The notes under the pieces: model-generated | What the model was told of the DNA's origin: nothing | The model's input: only the letters and a program-made list of their open reading frames with translations | Database searches by the model: none | Part shown: positions 15,065 to 23,770 of the stretch, one piece after another | Layout: each line of letters begins with the position of its first letter | Position numbering within the stretch: position 1 is the first letter of the stretch | Position numbers and translations under genes: made by a program | Assembly: GCA_016719535.1 (NCBI GenBank) | Contig: JADJYX010000043.1 | Location: 1 to 64,000, forward strand | Reading direction: 5' to 3' | DNA: 64,000 nt | Source of the DNA: Rubrivivax sp. | GTDB taxonomy: Bacteria; Pseudomonadota; Gammaproteobacteria; Burkholderiales; Burkholderiaceae_C

Positions 15065-16972
15065 TCAAGGCGCCGACGCGCTCCGGGCCACCTGGGCCAC
15101 GACCGCCGGCACCACCTCGGCCTTGAAGCGCTTCTTCAGCGCGGCCAGGTAGGCATCGCCTTCGGCGGCCGCCCAGGCCTGACCGATCTGCGCCTGCAAC
15201 GGGGTGTCGCCGCCGGGCACGGGCTCGCGCGGCAGCACCTTGGTCACGCGGGCGACCACATAACCCTGATTTTCAGCGTCAACTCCGACCACGGCAGGGC
15301 CCTTGGAGACGTCGGCCCGCAGCACGGCGTCGATCACTTCCCGCGGCAGGCCCTGCGTCTGGGCACGCGATACCGTCGCGCTGCCGGGCAGCGACACGTC
15401 GCCCTTGCGCAGGGCCTCCAGACGGGCCTGGCCATCCCTGCGTGCCATCGCGCCAGCCCGTTCCGCGATCACGGCCGCGCGCACGCGGTCCTTGACCTCG
15501 TCCAGCGACAAGGTGCGCGCGGGCTCGTGCTTGACCACACGGGCCGAGGCCATCTGGTTGGGGCCGACCTCGACCGCGTCGGTGTTGCGCTTGTTGTTGA
15601 CGGCCTCGTTGCCGAAGACGGCGGTCAGCAGCTTCTCGGAGGCCAGCGGGCCGCTGGCGCCCGGTGCCGGGGCACGTGCCACGACCGCCGTTTTCTTTTC
15701 GAGCTTGAGCTTGTCGATCACCGGCTGCAGGCTGTCGTACTGCTGGTAGACGATCTCGCTGAACTGCTCGGCGGCCTCGGCATAGCGCTTCTGCGCCAGC
15801 GCCTTGCGCACCTCGGCCTCGATATCGGGCCGCACCTGGTCGAAAGGCTTCTTCTGGCCGCCGCGCACGCCGGTGAGCTGGATGACGTGAAAGCCGAAAT
15901 CGGACTCGACCACGTTGCTGATCTCGCCCTGCTTCATCGCGAAGACGGCATCCTCGAAGGGCTTGACCATGGCCCCGCGACCGAAGAAATCGAGGTCGCC
16001 TCCCTGCCCGGCCGAACCCGTGTCCTCGGACTGCTTGCGCGCCACTTCGGCGAATGCGGCCGGTGACTTTCGTACCTCGGTCAGGATGGCTTCGGCGCGG
16101 GCGCGGGCCTTGGCGCGCTCGGCCGCGGACAGGTCCTTGTCCGCCTTGATCAGGATGTGGCTGGCGCGGCGTTCCTCGGCCGTTGTGTAGCGAGCGATGT
16201 TCTCGTCGTAGTACTTGCGCAGATCGGCCTCGGGCAACGGGATGTCCTTGCCGATGACCGCGAGGTCGAGCACGACAAATTCGATGGTGGCCCGCTCCGG
16301 CGCCGTAAACCGCTGACCGTTGGCCTGGTGGTAGGCCGCCAGGTCGGCGTCGGTCGGGCTGATCCTGGCCATATAGGCCGCCGGGTCGAAGCGCTCGAAC
16401 TGCAGTTCGCGACGCTGCAGCATCGCGTCCAGTGACAAGGCCGCGCCGGCCGGTACCACGAAGCCGGTGCTGCGCACGCCGCCCAGCACCTGCTGGGTGG
16501 CGTAGTCCTGGCGCAGTTGCTCGGCGAAGGCCTCGGAGCTCATGCCCTGCGCAGCCAGCATGTCGCGGTTGACGCTGCCGTCCGGGTTACGCAGCGCCGC
16601 CAGGCTGGGGTCGGACTTGAACAGGCGATCGAGCCGGTCGTTGCTGGGCGCCAGGTGCAGCTTCGCCGCCGCGTTGCGCAGCACGTACTCCTGCACCAGC
16701 ATGTCCAGGGTCTGGCGCTTCATCTCCGGCGTGTCGAAGAGCTTGATATCGACGCCTGGCATCTGCTGGCGCATGCGCTCGACCTGGCGCTGGTGCGCGG
16801 CCTCCCATTCGGCGCGCGAGATGCCGCGTCCATCGACCTTGGCGGCGTTGGCCGTCGCTTCGTCGTTGAATCGCGAGTAGCCCTCGATGCCGAAGAAGAC
16901 GAACGACGGGATGATCAGCAAAACGATCAACCCGAGCATCAATCGAGAGTGCGTACGAACGAAATCGAACAT
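15065..16972 (-). CDS. ppiD: PpiD-like periplasmic folding chaperone (SurA_N/parvulin)
   Basis: This 635-residue protein has one amino-terminal membrane anchor ('LMLGLIVLLIIPSFVFFGIE') after 'MFDFVRTHS', as in PpiD. A SurA-like N domain follows (about residues 40-200) and then a parvulin rotamase domain near 265-365, with 'EERRASHILIKADKDLSAAE' and 'DFFGRGAMVKPFEDAVFAMK'. PpiD sits at the SecYEG exit and helps newly exported proteins. ATG 16972 is chosen because homologues start with this short cytoplasmic tail; the frame is open 59 codons further but lacks sense there. It lies between two tRNA genes downstream of HU. Confidence 0.92.
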   Translation of the reverse strand: MFDFVRTHSRLMLGLIVLLIIPSFVFFGIEGYSRFNDEATANAAKVDGRGISRAEWEAAHQRQVERMRQQMPGVDIKLFDTPEMKRQTLDMLVQEYVLRNAAAKLHLAPSNDRLDRLFKSDPSLAALRNPDGSVNRDMLAAQGMSSEAFAEQLRQDYATQQVLGGVRSTGFVVPAGAALSLDAMLQRRELQFERFDPAAYMARISPTDADLAAYHQANGQRFTAPERATIEFVVLDLAVIGKDIPLPEADLRKYYDENIARYTTAEERRASHILIKADKDLSAAERAKARARAEAILTEVRKSPAAFAEVARKQSEDTGSAGQGGDLDFFGRGAMVKPFEDAVFAMKQGEISNVVESDFGFHVIQLTGVRGGQKKPFDQVRPDIEAEVRKALAQKRYAEAAEQFSEIVYQQYDSLQPVIDKLKLEKKTAVVARAPAPGASGPLASEKLLTAVFGNEAVNNKRNTDAVEVGPNQMASARVVKHEPARTLSLDEVKDRVRAAVIAERAGAMARRDGQARLEALRKGDVSLPGSATVSRAQTQGLPREVIDAVLRADVSKGPAVVGVDAENQGYVVARVTKVLPREPVPGGDTPLQAQIGQAWAAAEGDAYLAALKKRFKAEVVPAVVAQVARSASAP

Positions 16973-17069
16973 GGTTCTGGGGCCTTGCGCGATCGCGCAC
17001 GGGGCGCCATGCGCGGGTGAGAGGGTTGCCGACGGCGGCTGGCCCGGACCGGGTTCGCCAGAAACGACA

Positions 17070-17091
17070 AGGGCGAACCGTGGTTCGCCCT
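17070..17091 (-). terminator. Hairpin terminator downstream of tRNA-Val
   Basis: AGGGCGAACC and GGTTCGCCCT form a perfect 10 bp stem with a 2-base loop. On the minus strand TGTCGTTTC follows. It lies about 75 bases past the tRNA-Val 3' end and before ppiD, separating the two units. Confidence 0.6.
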
Positions 17092-17166
17092 GGCGGCTCC
17101 AGCCGGTCGGCACTGGCTGGATGCTGATTTTAGCGGCCCGCAGTTGCACGGGCCGCAGCTGGGGTC

Positions 17167-17242
17167 TGGTGGGTGCTGACGGGCTCGAACCGCCGACCTA
17201 CGCCTTGTAAGGGCGCCGCTCTACCAACTGAGCTAAGCACCC
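17167..17242 (-). tRNA. tRNA-Val (UAC anticodon)
   Basis: The minus strand reads GGGTGCTTAGCTCAGTTGG at its 5' end. Anticodon loop CTTACAA gives TAC, the T arm reads GCGGTTCGAGCCCG, and the end is AGCACCCACCA with CCA encoded. All stems pair. It lies 46 bases downstream of the HU gene, so the two may share a transcript. Confidence 0.96.
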
Positions 17243-17288
17243 CGAAGATGCCTGCCTGCGCGCGGCGCGGGGCCGCACGGCCGATGCA

Positions 17289-17558
17289 TCAGAGTGCGTC
17301 CTTGAGGGCCTTGCCCGGACGGAACTTCGGCACCTTGGCCGCCTTGATCTTGATCGCCGCGCCGGTGCGGGGATTGCGGCCGGTACGGGCCGCGCGCTTG
17401 GTGACGGCGAAGGTGCCGAAGCCCGCGATGGCGACGCTGCCGTTCTTCTTGAGCGTGGTCTTCACGCCGCCGATCAGAGCCTCCAGCGCCCGCGTGGCCG
17501 CCGCCTTGGAGATGTCGGCCTGCTTGGCGATGTGCTCGATCAATTCCGTCTTGTTCAC
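17289..17558 (-). CDS. hupB: DNA-binding protein HU
   Basis: This 89-residue protein is a full-length HU: 'VNKTELIEHIAKQADISKAA' at the start, the 'GFGTFAVTKRAARTGRNPRT' signature and the beta-arm 'GAAIKIKAAKVPKFRPGKAL'. HU dimers bend and compact DNA. The start is GTG 17558, 6-7 bases after a strong GAGAGGGGG ribosome-binding site; an upstream in-frame stretch is rejected because it adds non-homologous sequence. The gene precedes tRNA-Val and ppiD on the same strand, an arrangement also familiar from Lon-HU-PpiD loci. The 17559-17778 interval shows no further gene. Confidence 0.95.
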   Translation of the reverse strand: MNKTELIEHIAKQADISKAAATRALEALIGGVKTTLKKNGSVAIAGFGTFAVTKRAARTGRNPRTGAAIKIKAAKVPKFRPGKALKDAL

Positions 17559-17778
17559 GTGCTTGCCCCCTCTCAAAGGTCTCGGATATCGCGTCGGTCC
17601 GGCGTCGTGCTGCGGCGTCGCGGGCACTCGAAAAACCGCTGGTTCATTACATCTGCGGACCCTGACAGTGTCAAGGGACGGCGCGGATTCTAGGCCCTCC
17701 GATGAGGGGGGCCGCGTGCTGTTGCTGACGCCGATCAACGGGCATGCACGGCTTGACATCCTGCGTGCGGCGGATGCG

Positions 17779-18699
17779 TCAGCGGCGCGGGTTCGACGGC
17801 GCCTGATGCAGCACCAGGCCCACGCCCACGGCCGTGAGCACCATGCCGGCGACGACGGTGGCGGTGATGGGCTCGTCGAACATCAGCCAGGCCAGCATGG
17901 CGGTGCACGGCGGCACCAGGTACATCAGGCTGCTGACGCGCGTGGCCGCGCCGCGCTGGATCAGCAGGTACAGCAGCGAACTGCCGCCCAGCGTCAGCGC
18001 GACCACCGACCAGGCCATCGCCAGCTGCAGGTCGCGGTGCCAGACGATGGCCTCGGTTTCCAGCAGCGCCAGCGGCGCGGTGACGGCGAAGGCGGCCAGC
18101 AGTTGCACCACCGCCGCGGTGCGCACGTCGCAGGGCGCGACCCGCCCCTTCTGGTAGAGCGTGCCGGCTGTGATGCTGCCCAGTGCCGCAACGGCGAGCA
18201 CCACGTTGAGGATCGTGGCCTGCCCGCTGCCCAGTCGGTGCAGCACCACCAGCAGCAGGCCTGCCAGGCCCAGCACCAGGCCCAACCACTGGCGTGCTCC
18301 GACCCGATGGCCCGGGCCCTGGAACGACACCCACAGCGCCGTCAGCAGCGGTTGCAGGCCGACGATCAGTGCCGCCGTGCCGGCACCGAGGCCGCCCTTC
18401 ACCGCCGCCCACACGCCGCCCAGGTAGCCGGCATGCATCAGCACCCCGGTCACCGCCAGGTGCCCCCATTGCGCGCGGCCCTGCGGCCAGGCCGCCTTCG
18501 ACACGGCGACCCAGGCCAGAAACAGCAACACCGACAGCGCATAGCGCCAGGCCAGGAAGCCGAAAGGCGGCGCATGCGGCATGCCCAGCCGCGCCACCAC
18601 GAAGCCGGTGCTCCAGATCAGCACGAAGACCGCGGGCATGGCGCGCACCCAGGCGTCGCCGCGGGTGCCGGCCCGGCTGTCGGCGCCTGGCGCGCTCAT
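17779..18699 (-). CDS. EamA/DMT-family transporter
   Basis: This 306-residue protein has about ten hydrophobic helices in two EamA repeats. The first starts 'AVFVLIWSTGFVVARLGMPH', the second around 'ATILNVVLAVAALGSITAGT'. 'LMYLVPPCTAMLAWLMFDEP' is the characteristic helix near the end of repeat two. The family exports diverse metabolites; the substrate cannot be assigned. It lies 10 bases downstream of pgsA on the same strand and may be the last gene of that unit. Confidence 0.9.
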   Translation of the reverse strand: MSAPGADSRAGTRGDAWVRAMPAVFVLIWSTGFVVARLGMPHAPPFGFLAWRYALSVLLFLAWVAVSKAAWPQGRAQWGHLAVTGVLMHAGYLGGVWAAVKGGLGAGTAALIVGLQPLLTALWVSFQGPGHRVGARQWLGLVLGLAGLLLVVLHRLGSGQATILNVVLAVAALGSITAGTLYQKGRVAPCDVRTAAVVQLLAAFAVTAPLALLETEAIVWHRDLQLAMAWSVVALTLGGSSLLYLLIQRGAATRVSSLMYLVPPCTAMLAWLMFDEPITATVVAGMVLTAVGVGLVLHQAPSNPRR

Positions 18700-18709
18700 C
18701 GGCGCGGCA

Positions 18710-19276
18710 TCAGCGCACCTTGGCGCGGATCTCGGGGATCGCCTTGCGCAGGTAATAGACCATCGACCACACGGTCAGCAGTGCCGCCACGTACATCAGC
18801 AGCGTGCCCCACACGCGCGTATCGACGACGCCGAACAGGGGGCCGTCGTACAGCAGGAAGGGGATGGCGACCATCTGCGAGGTGGTCTTGAGCTTGCCCA
18901 GCATGTGCACCGCGACGCTGCGCGAGGCGCCGATCTGCGCCATCCATTCGCGCAGCGCCGAGATCGCGATCTCGCGCCCGATGATGATCAGCGCCACCAG
19001 GGCATCGACGCGCTGCAGCTTGAGCAGGATGATGAGCGCGGCGCAGATCAGGAACTTGTCGGCCACCGGGTCGAGGAAGGCACCGAAGGCCGAGGTCTGG
19101 TTCAGCTTGCGCGCCAGCCAGCCGTCCAGCCAGTCGGTGAGGGCGAAGAAGACGAACATCACCGTCGCCGTCAGGTTGCGCGTGGCCGCGTCCAGCGGCA
19201 GGTAGTACACGCCGATGATCAGCGGGATGGCCGCGATGCGGGCCCAGGTCAGCAGCGTCGGTACCGTGAGAAACAT
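18710..19276 (-). CDS. pgsA: CDP-diacylglycerol-glycerol-3-phosphate 3-phosphatidyltransferase
   Basis: This 188-residue membrane enzyme makes phosphatidylglycerophosphate, the committed step to phosphatidylglycerol and cardiolipin. The CDP-alcohol phosphotransferase signature D-G-x2-A-R-x8-G-x3-D-x3-D is visible in 'DWLDGWLARKLNQT' followed by 'AFGAFLDPVADK', near residues 40-68. Four or more hydrophobic helices are present, beginning 'MFLTVPTLLTWARIAAIPLI'. Length is normal for the family. The uvrC-pgsA neighbourhood is common in proteobacteria; here one lipoprotein gene lies between them. Confidence 0.96.
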   Translation of the reverse strand: MFLTVPTLLTWARIAAIPLIIGVYYLPLDAATRNLTATVMFVFFALTDWLDGWLARKLNQTSAFGAFLDPVADKFLICAALIILLKLQRVDALVALIIIGREIAISALREWMAQIGASRSVAVHMLGKLKTTSQMVAIPFLLYDGPLFGVVDTRVWGTLLMYVAALLTVWSMVYYLRKAIPEIRAKVR

Positions 19277-19318
19277 GCGACCGATGGTACCGAAAGCGCC
19301 GGGCCCGCTGGCGCGGGA

Positions 19319-19888
19319 TCAATCCACGTCGAGCTGGCGCGGCTTGAAGCGGCGCGCATCGTCGAACAGAAAGACCTCCGTCCACTTCCACGGCCTGGGC
19401 AGGTGGGTCATCGCACCATAGGGCGCGGCGCGGTGCACGGCGTCGATGGCCAGTTGCGTGGTGTCGCGCGCCTGCCCGGGATGCCGCAGCACGCTCACGC
19501 GGCGCACGCTGCCGTCGGCATTGAGTTCGATCTCCAGCACCGGGATGGCCAGCAGCGGCTCGGGCACCGGGCCGAGGAAGGTGCCGTCAGGGTGTGCCTG
19601 CACCAGCCGCCGGGCGGCCTGCAGCCTGAATTCGTCCCAGCTGCGTGCCGAACGCGGCGGGTCCAGCGGCACAGCGCGTGCGGCCGGCGGCCTGGCCGCG
19701 GCCGGCCCCGCGGGCGCGGGCGACGGCGCCGGCGGTGGCAGGGTCTGCACCGCCGGTGGCGGCGGCGGGGCGGGCGCCGGGGCCGGTGCCGGTACGGCCG
19801 GCGGCGTCGACGGCGACCCGCAGGCCGCCAGCAGCAGCGCCAGCAGCGACGGCAGCGCCAGCCGGGTCGAAGCATCAATGCAGCGCAC
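19319..19888 (-). CDS. Lipoprotein with TonB-like C-terminal domain
   Basis: This 189-residue protein starts at GTG 19888 and overlaps the uvrC end by 14 bases. A signal peptide with lipobox 'LLALLLAACGS' predicts a lipid-anchored Cys near residue 23. A Pro/Ala-rich spacer of about 60 residues follows. The terminal domain ('PVLEIELNADGSVRRVSVLR', 'LAIDAVHRAAPYGAMTHLPR') resembles the TonB carboxy-terminal fold. The Pro-rich spacer suits spanning the periplasm. A canonical TonB would have a transmembrane anchor, so a role in iron uptake is not implied. The pairing next to uvrC is the main context. Confidence 0.75.
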   Translation of the reverse strand: MRCIDASTRLALPSLLALLLAACGSPSTPPAVPAPAPAPAPPPPPAVQTLPPPAPSPAPAGPAAARPPAARAVPLDPPRSARSWDEFRLQAARRLVQAHPDGTFLGPVPEPLLAIPVLEIELNADGSVRRVSVLRHPGQARDTTQLAIDAVHRAAPYGAMTHLPRPWKWTEVFLFDDARRFKPRQLDVD

Positions 19889-21940
19889 GATAGATCTCCT
19901 CCGCCAGTTCCCTCGAGATTCCTTCCACGCTGGCCAGGTCGTCGACACCGGCATTGCCGACGCCGCGCACGCCGCCGAAGCGCTGCAGCAGCCGCGCCCG
20001 CTTGCGCGGGCCGACGCCGGGAATGTCCTCCAGCTTGCTGGCCCCGGTGCGCACGCTGGCGCGCCTGGCGCGCATGCCGGTGATCGCAAAGCGGTGCGCC
20101 TCGTCACGGATCTGCGCCACCAGCATCAGCGCCGCCGAGTCGTGGCCCAGCCAGACCTTGGGCCGGCCATCGGCGAAGACCAGTTCCTCCAGCCCGACCT
20201 TGCGCCCCTCGCCCTTCTCGACACCGACGATGAGGGCGATGTCCAGGCCCAGTTCCTCGAATACCTCGCGCGCCATCGCCACCTGGCCGCGGCCGCCGTC
20301 GACCAGCACCAGGTCGGGCAGCCGGGCGCGCGGGCCCCGTGGCTTGCCGGCCGTGGCCGCTGCCGCGCCGGCATCGCGCCGGCGGCAACGGCGGGCCCGG
20401 CCGGGTCTGCAGCCGGGGGCAAGGCGTCGGCACCTTCGTACGCCACGGCTTCCGCCAGCTTGGCATAGCGGCGCGTCAGCACCTGGCGCATGGCCGCATA
20501 GTCGTCGCCGCCGGTGATGCCTTCGATGTTGAAGCGGCGGTACTGGCTGCTCTGCATCTGGTGCTTCTCGTACACCACGCACGATGCCTGCGCCGCCTCG
20601 CCGGCGGTGTGGCTGACGTCGAAACACTCGATGCGCAAGGTATCCGGATCGGCGATGTCGAGGTCCAGCGCCTCGATCAGGGCCCGCGTGCGCTCGCGCT
20701 GCGAGCCCTCCTCGGCCAGCAGCCGCGCCAGCGAGAGTTCGGCGCCCTTGACCGCCATCTCCAGCCAGATGCGGCGCTGCTCGCGCGGCTGCTGCAGGGT
20801 GCGCACGCGGGTGCCCGCGGCCTCGGCCAGCGCGGCGATCAGTTCTGCATCCACCGCATGGCTGGTCACCAGCAGCGGCGGCACGGCCTGGCCGATGTAG
20901 TGCTGCGCGATGAAGGCCTCCAGCACCGCCGCTTCGGGCTCGCGCGCGGCGCGGTCGTCGGCTTGCTCGCTGCTGATCGCCGCGCCATCGTCGACATGGG
21001 CCGGAAAGTAGGCGCGGTCGCCCAGGTGGCGGCCGCCGCGCACCATCGCCAGGTTGACGCAGGCGCGGCCGCCGGCCACCTTGACGGCCAGGATGTCGAC
21101 ATCGCGCTCGGCCGCCGAGAGGCTGCTTTCGTCCACCGACTGCTGGTGCAGCACGCGCGACAGCGCGCCGATGCGGTCGCGCACCTCGGCCGCCTTCTCG
21201 AAGGCCAGCGCCTCCGAGAACGTCATCATCTGCGCCTGCAGGTCCTCGATCACCCGCTGCTGCTCACCCAGCAGGAAGCGCTCGGCATCGCGCACGTCGC
21301 GCGCATAGGCCTCGGGTGCGATGAGGCCGACGCAAGGGCCCGAGCAGCGGCGGATCTGGTACAGCAGGCAGGGCCGCGAGCGGTTGGCGAAGACCGTGTC
21401 CTCGCAGGTGCGCAGCAGGAAGACCTTCTGCAGCAGCTGGATGGTCTCCTTCACCGCCCAGGCGCTCGGGTAGGGGCCGAAATAGCGGTGCCTGCGGTCC
21501 ACCGTGCCGCGGTAATAGGCCATGCGCGCGCAGGTGGATGCCGACAGGGCCGCCGCGCCGTCGGCGGCGCGCACACCCGTGATCTTCAGGTAGGGGTAGC
21601 TCTTGTCGTCGCGAAAGAGGATGTTGAAGCGCGGGTTGAGCGTCTTGATGAGGTTGTTCTCGAGCAGCAGCGCCTCGGCCTCGGTGCGCACCACCGTGGT
21701 CTCGAGCCGCGCGATGCGCGCCACCATCGCACCGATGCGCGTGCCGCCGTGGTCCTTGTGCAGGTAGCTCGAGACGCGCTTCTTCAGGTTGCGCGCCTTG
21801 CCGACATACAGCACCTGGCCCTGGGCGTCGAACCAGCGATACACACCCGGCAGGCCCGGCAGTGCCGCCACCTCCGCCAGCAGCCGCTCGCGCGCGGCGG
21901 CAGCCGCATCGGCATCGTCGGTCGGCACGGGCTCGCTCAT
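19875..21940 (-). pseudogene. uvrC: Excinuclease ABC subunit C, one frameshift in this sequence
   Basis: UvrC makes both incisions in nucleotide excision repair. The gene starts at ATG 21940. The GIY-YIG domain is clear ('LPGVYRWFDAQGQVLYVGKA'). The UVR motif 'FEKAAEVRDRIGALSRVLHQ' and the RNase H-like domain ('IECFDVSHTAGEAAQAS', 'FNIEGITGGDDYAAM') follow in one frame. Between about 20440 and 20340, in an Ala-rich linker, the frame shifts by one. The rest ('LPDLVLVDGGRGQVAMAREV', then helix-hairpin-helix 'LEDIPGVGPRKRARLLQRFG') runs in another frame to the stop at 19875. All domains are otherwise intact, so a sequence error or very recent lesion is likely. Confidence 0.9.
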
Positions 21941-21991
21941 CGGGCGCGATTGTGCCGCCGCGGACGGCGCGCGCCCGCCGACAATCACCGC

Positions 21992-23044
21992 ATGCGCTGG
22001 GACCTGTTCTGCCGCGTCATCGACAACCATGGCGACCTGGGGGTGTGCTGGCGGCTGGCCCGCGACCTCGCCGCCCGCGGTGATGCGGTGCGGCTGTGGG
22101 TCGACGATGCCGCCGCCCTGGCCTGGATGGCGCCGCGGGGTGCCGACGGCGTGCAGCTGCTGGCCTGGACCGAAGCAGCGCCCGACGACGTGGCCGATGC
22201 GGTGGTCGAGGCCTTCGGCTGCGACCCGCCGGCCGCCTTCGTGCGGGCGATGGCGCAGCGCCGCCCGGCACCGGTGTGGATCAACCTCGAATACCTCAGC
22301 GCCGAGGCCTATGTCGAGCGCTCGCACGGCCTGCCGTCGCCGCAGGCCTGTGGCCTGACGAAGTGGTTCTTCTACCCCGGCTTCACGCCGCGCACCGGCG
22401 GGCTGCTGCGCGAACCCGGCCTGATCGACGACATGGCCGGTTTCGACGGCCGGGCCTGGCTGGCGGCGCAGGGCTGGGCACCGCAGCCGCCGGAACGGGT
22501 GGTCAGCCTGTTCTGCTACGAACACCCGCAACTGCCGGCCTGGCTGCCGGCGCTGGCCACCCAGCCGACCCTGCTGCTGGCCACGCCCGGCCCCGCCAGC
22601 CGGCAGCTGCGGGCGCTGCCGCGGCCGCCCGGGCTGCGCTCGATCGAACTGCCGTGGCTGACGCAGCCCGACTATGACCGCCTGCTGTGGGCCTGCGACC
22701 TCAATGCCGTGCGCGGCGAGGACTCGTTCGTGCGTGCGCAATGGGCGGCAGCGCCGATGCTGTGGCAGATCTACCCGCAGCACGACGGCGTGCACGCGGC
22801 CAAGCTCGAGGCCTGGCTGTCAGCCAGCCTGGACGGCGCACCGGCGGCGCTGGCCGCCGCGGCGCGACACGCGCACCGGCACTGGAACGGCCTGGCCGCC
22901 GCAGCGGCTGCGCTGCCCGATCTCGCGGCCTGGCGCGGCTGGCAGCGGGTCTGGCGCCAGCGGCTGCTGGCACAGGACGACCTGACGACGCAGCTGCGGC
23001 GGTTCGCGGCGGTGAAGGCCGGACAAACCCTGATCACCTGCTAG
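21992..23044 (+). CDS. earP: EF-P arginine rhamnosyltransferase EarP
   Basis: This 350-residue protein starts 'MRWDLFCRVIDNHGDLGVCW', the family hallmark in which the early Asp acts in catalysis. 'LTKWFFYPGFTPRTGGLLRE' and 'LNAVRGEDSFVRAQWAAAPM' carry the nucleotide-sugar binding residues (R/G-E-D-S). EarP moves rhamnose from dTDP-rhamnose to an arginine of EF-P. The efp gene follows 93 bases downstream on the same strand, with Arg at position 32, so enzyme and substrate are encoded together. It is divergent from uvrC, with 51 bases between the starts. Confidence 0.96.
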   Translation: MRWDLFCRVIDNHGDLGVCWRLARDLAARGDAVRLWVDDAAALAWMAPRGADGVQLLAWTEAAPDDVADAVVEAFGCDPPAAFVRAMAQRRPAPVWINLEYLSAEAYVERSHGLPSPQACGLTKWFFYPGFTPRTGGLLREPGLIDDMAGFDGRAWLAAQGWAPQPPERVVSLFCYEHPQLPAWLPALATQPTLLLATPGPASRQLRALPRPPGLRSIELPWLTQPDYDRLLWACDLNAVRGEDSFVRAQWAAAPMLWQIYPQHDGVHAAKLEAWLSASLDGAPAALAAAARHAHRHWNGLAAAAAALPDLAAWRGWQRVWRQRLLAQDDLTTQLRRFAAVKAGQTLITC

Positions 23045-23137
23045 AATTGCGGGCTTTGCGCGGCTCAGGCCGGCAACGTCCGATCTCAAAGCCCCCGGGA
23101 GCATCTTCCCGTCGGGCGCTCCCGCAGGAACCACGCT

Positions 23138-23692
23138 ATGAAGCTCGCTCAGGAAATCCGCGCCGGCAACGTCATCATGCAGGGCAAGGACCCGATGGTC
23201 GTGCTCAAGACCGAATACAGCCGCGGTGGCCGCGGCGCCGCCACGGTACGCATGAAGATGAAGAACCTGCTCAACAGCGCAGGGGCGGAGGTCGTCTTCA
23301 AGGCCGACGACAAGATGGACCAGATCATCCTCGACAAGAAGGAGTGCACCTACTCCTACTTCGCCGACCCGATGTATGTCTTCATGGACGCCGAGTACAA
23401 CCAGTACGAGGTGGAGGCCGACAACATGGGCGACGCCATCCAGTATCTGGAAGACGGCATGCAGGTCGAGGTGACCTTCTACGACGGCAAGGCGATCTCG
23501 GTCGAGCTGCCGACCACCGTGGTGCGCGAGATCGAGACCGATCCCGCCGTCAAGGGCGACACCTCGGGCAAGGTGCTGAAGCCGGCCAAGCTCAAGGGAA
23601 CGGGCTTCGAGATCGCGGTGCCGATCTTCGTCGAGAACGGCGACCGCATCGAGATCGACACGCGCACGCACGAATACAAGAAGCGCGTCTGA
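23138..23692 (+). CDS. efp: Elongation factor P
   Basis: This 184-residue protein is a complete three-domain EF-P starting 'MKLAQEIRAGNVIMQGKDPM'. The loop 'TEYSRGGRGAATVR' places Arg at residue 32 where other bacteria have Lys. That marks the arginine-rhamnosylated type served by EarP, whose gene is directly upstream. EF-P rescues ribosomes stalled at polyproline stretches. A perfect hairpin ends the unit at 23713-23734. Confidence 0.97.
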   Translation: MKLAQEIRAGNVIMQGKDPMVVLKTEYSRGGRGAATVRMKMKNLLNSAGAEVVFKADDKMDQIILDKKECTYSYFADPMYVFMDAEYNQYEVEADNMGDAIQYLEDGMQVEVTFYDGKAISVELPTTVVREIETDPAVKGDTSGKVLKPAKLKGTGFEIAVPIFVENGDRIEIDTRTHEYKKRV

Positions 23693-23712
23693 TCACGACG
23701 CAGGGGCAGCAT

Positions 23713-23734
23713 GAGGGCACCGCAAGGTGCCCTC
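23713..23734 (+). terminator. Terminator hairpin after efp
   Basis: GAGGGCACC, a GCAA loop and GGTGCCCTC form a perfect 9 bp stem 20 bases past the efp stop, followed by GTCGTTG. The U tract is poor. Confidence 0.65.
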
Positions 23735-23770
23735 GTCGTTGATGCCGTCGCCAAAGCCTATGCTTGCACG

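Noticed and set aside
20126..22795. 889-codon frame suggesting a longer UvrC
   Set aside because: The part before 21940 is antisense to earP and the part after about 20340 is the wrong frame for the UvrC end; only the middle is real uvrC.
20339..23044. 901-codon frame suggesting a longer EarP
   Set aside because: The first 551 codons are antisense to uvrC; EarP homology begins exactly at ATG 21992.
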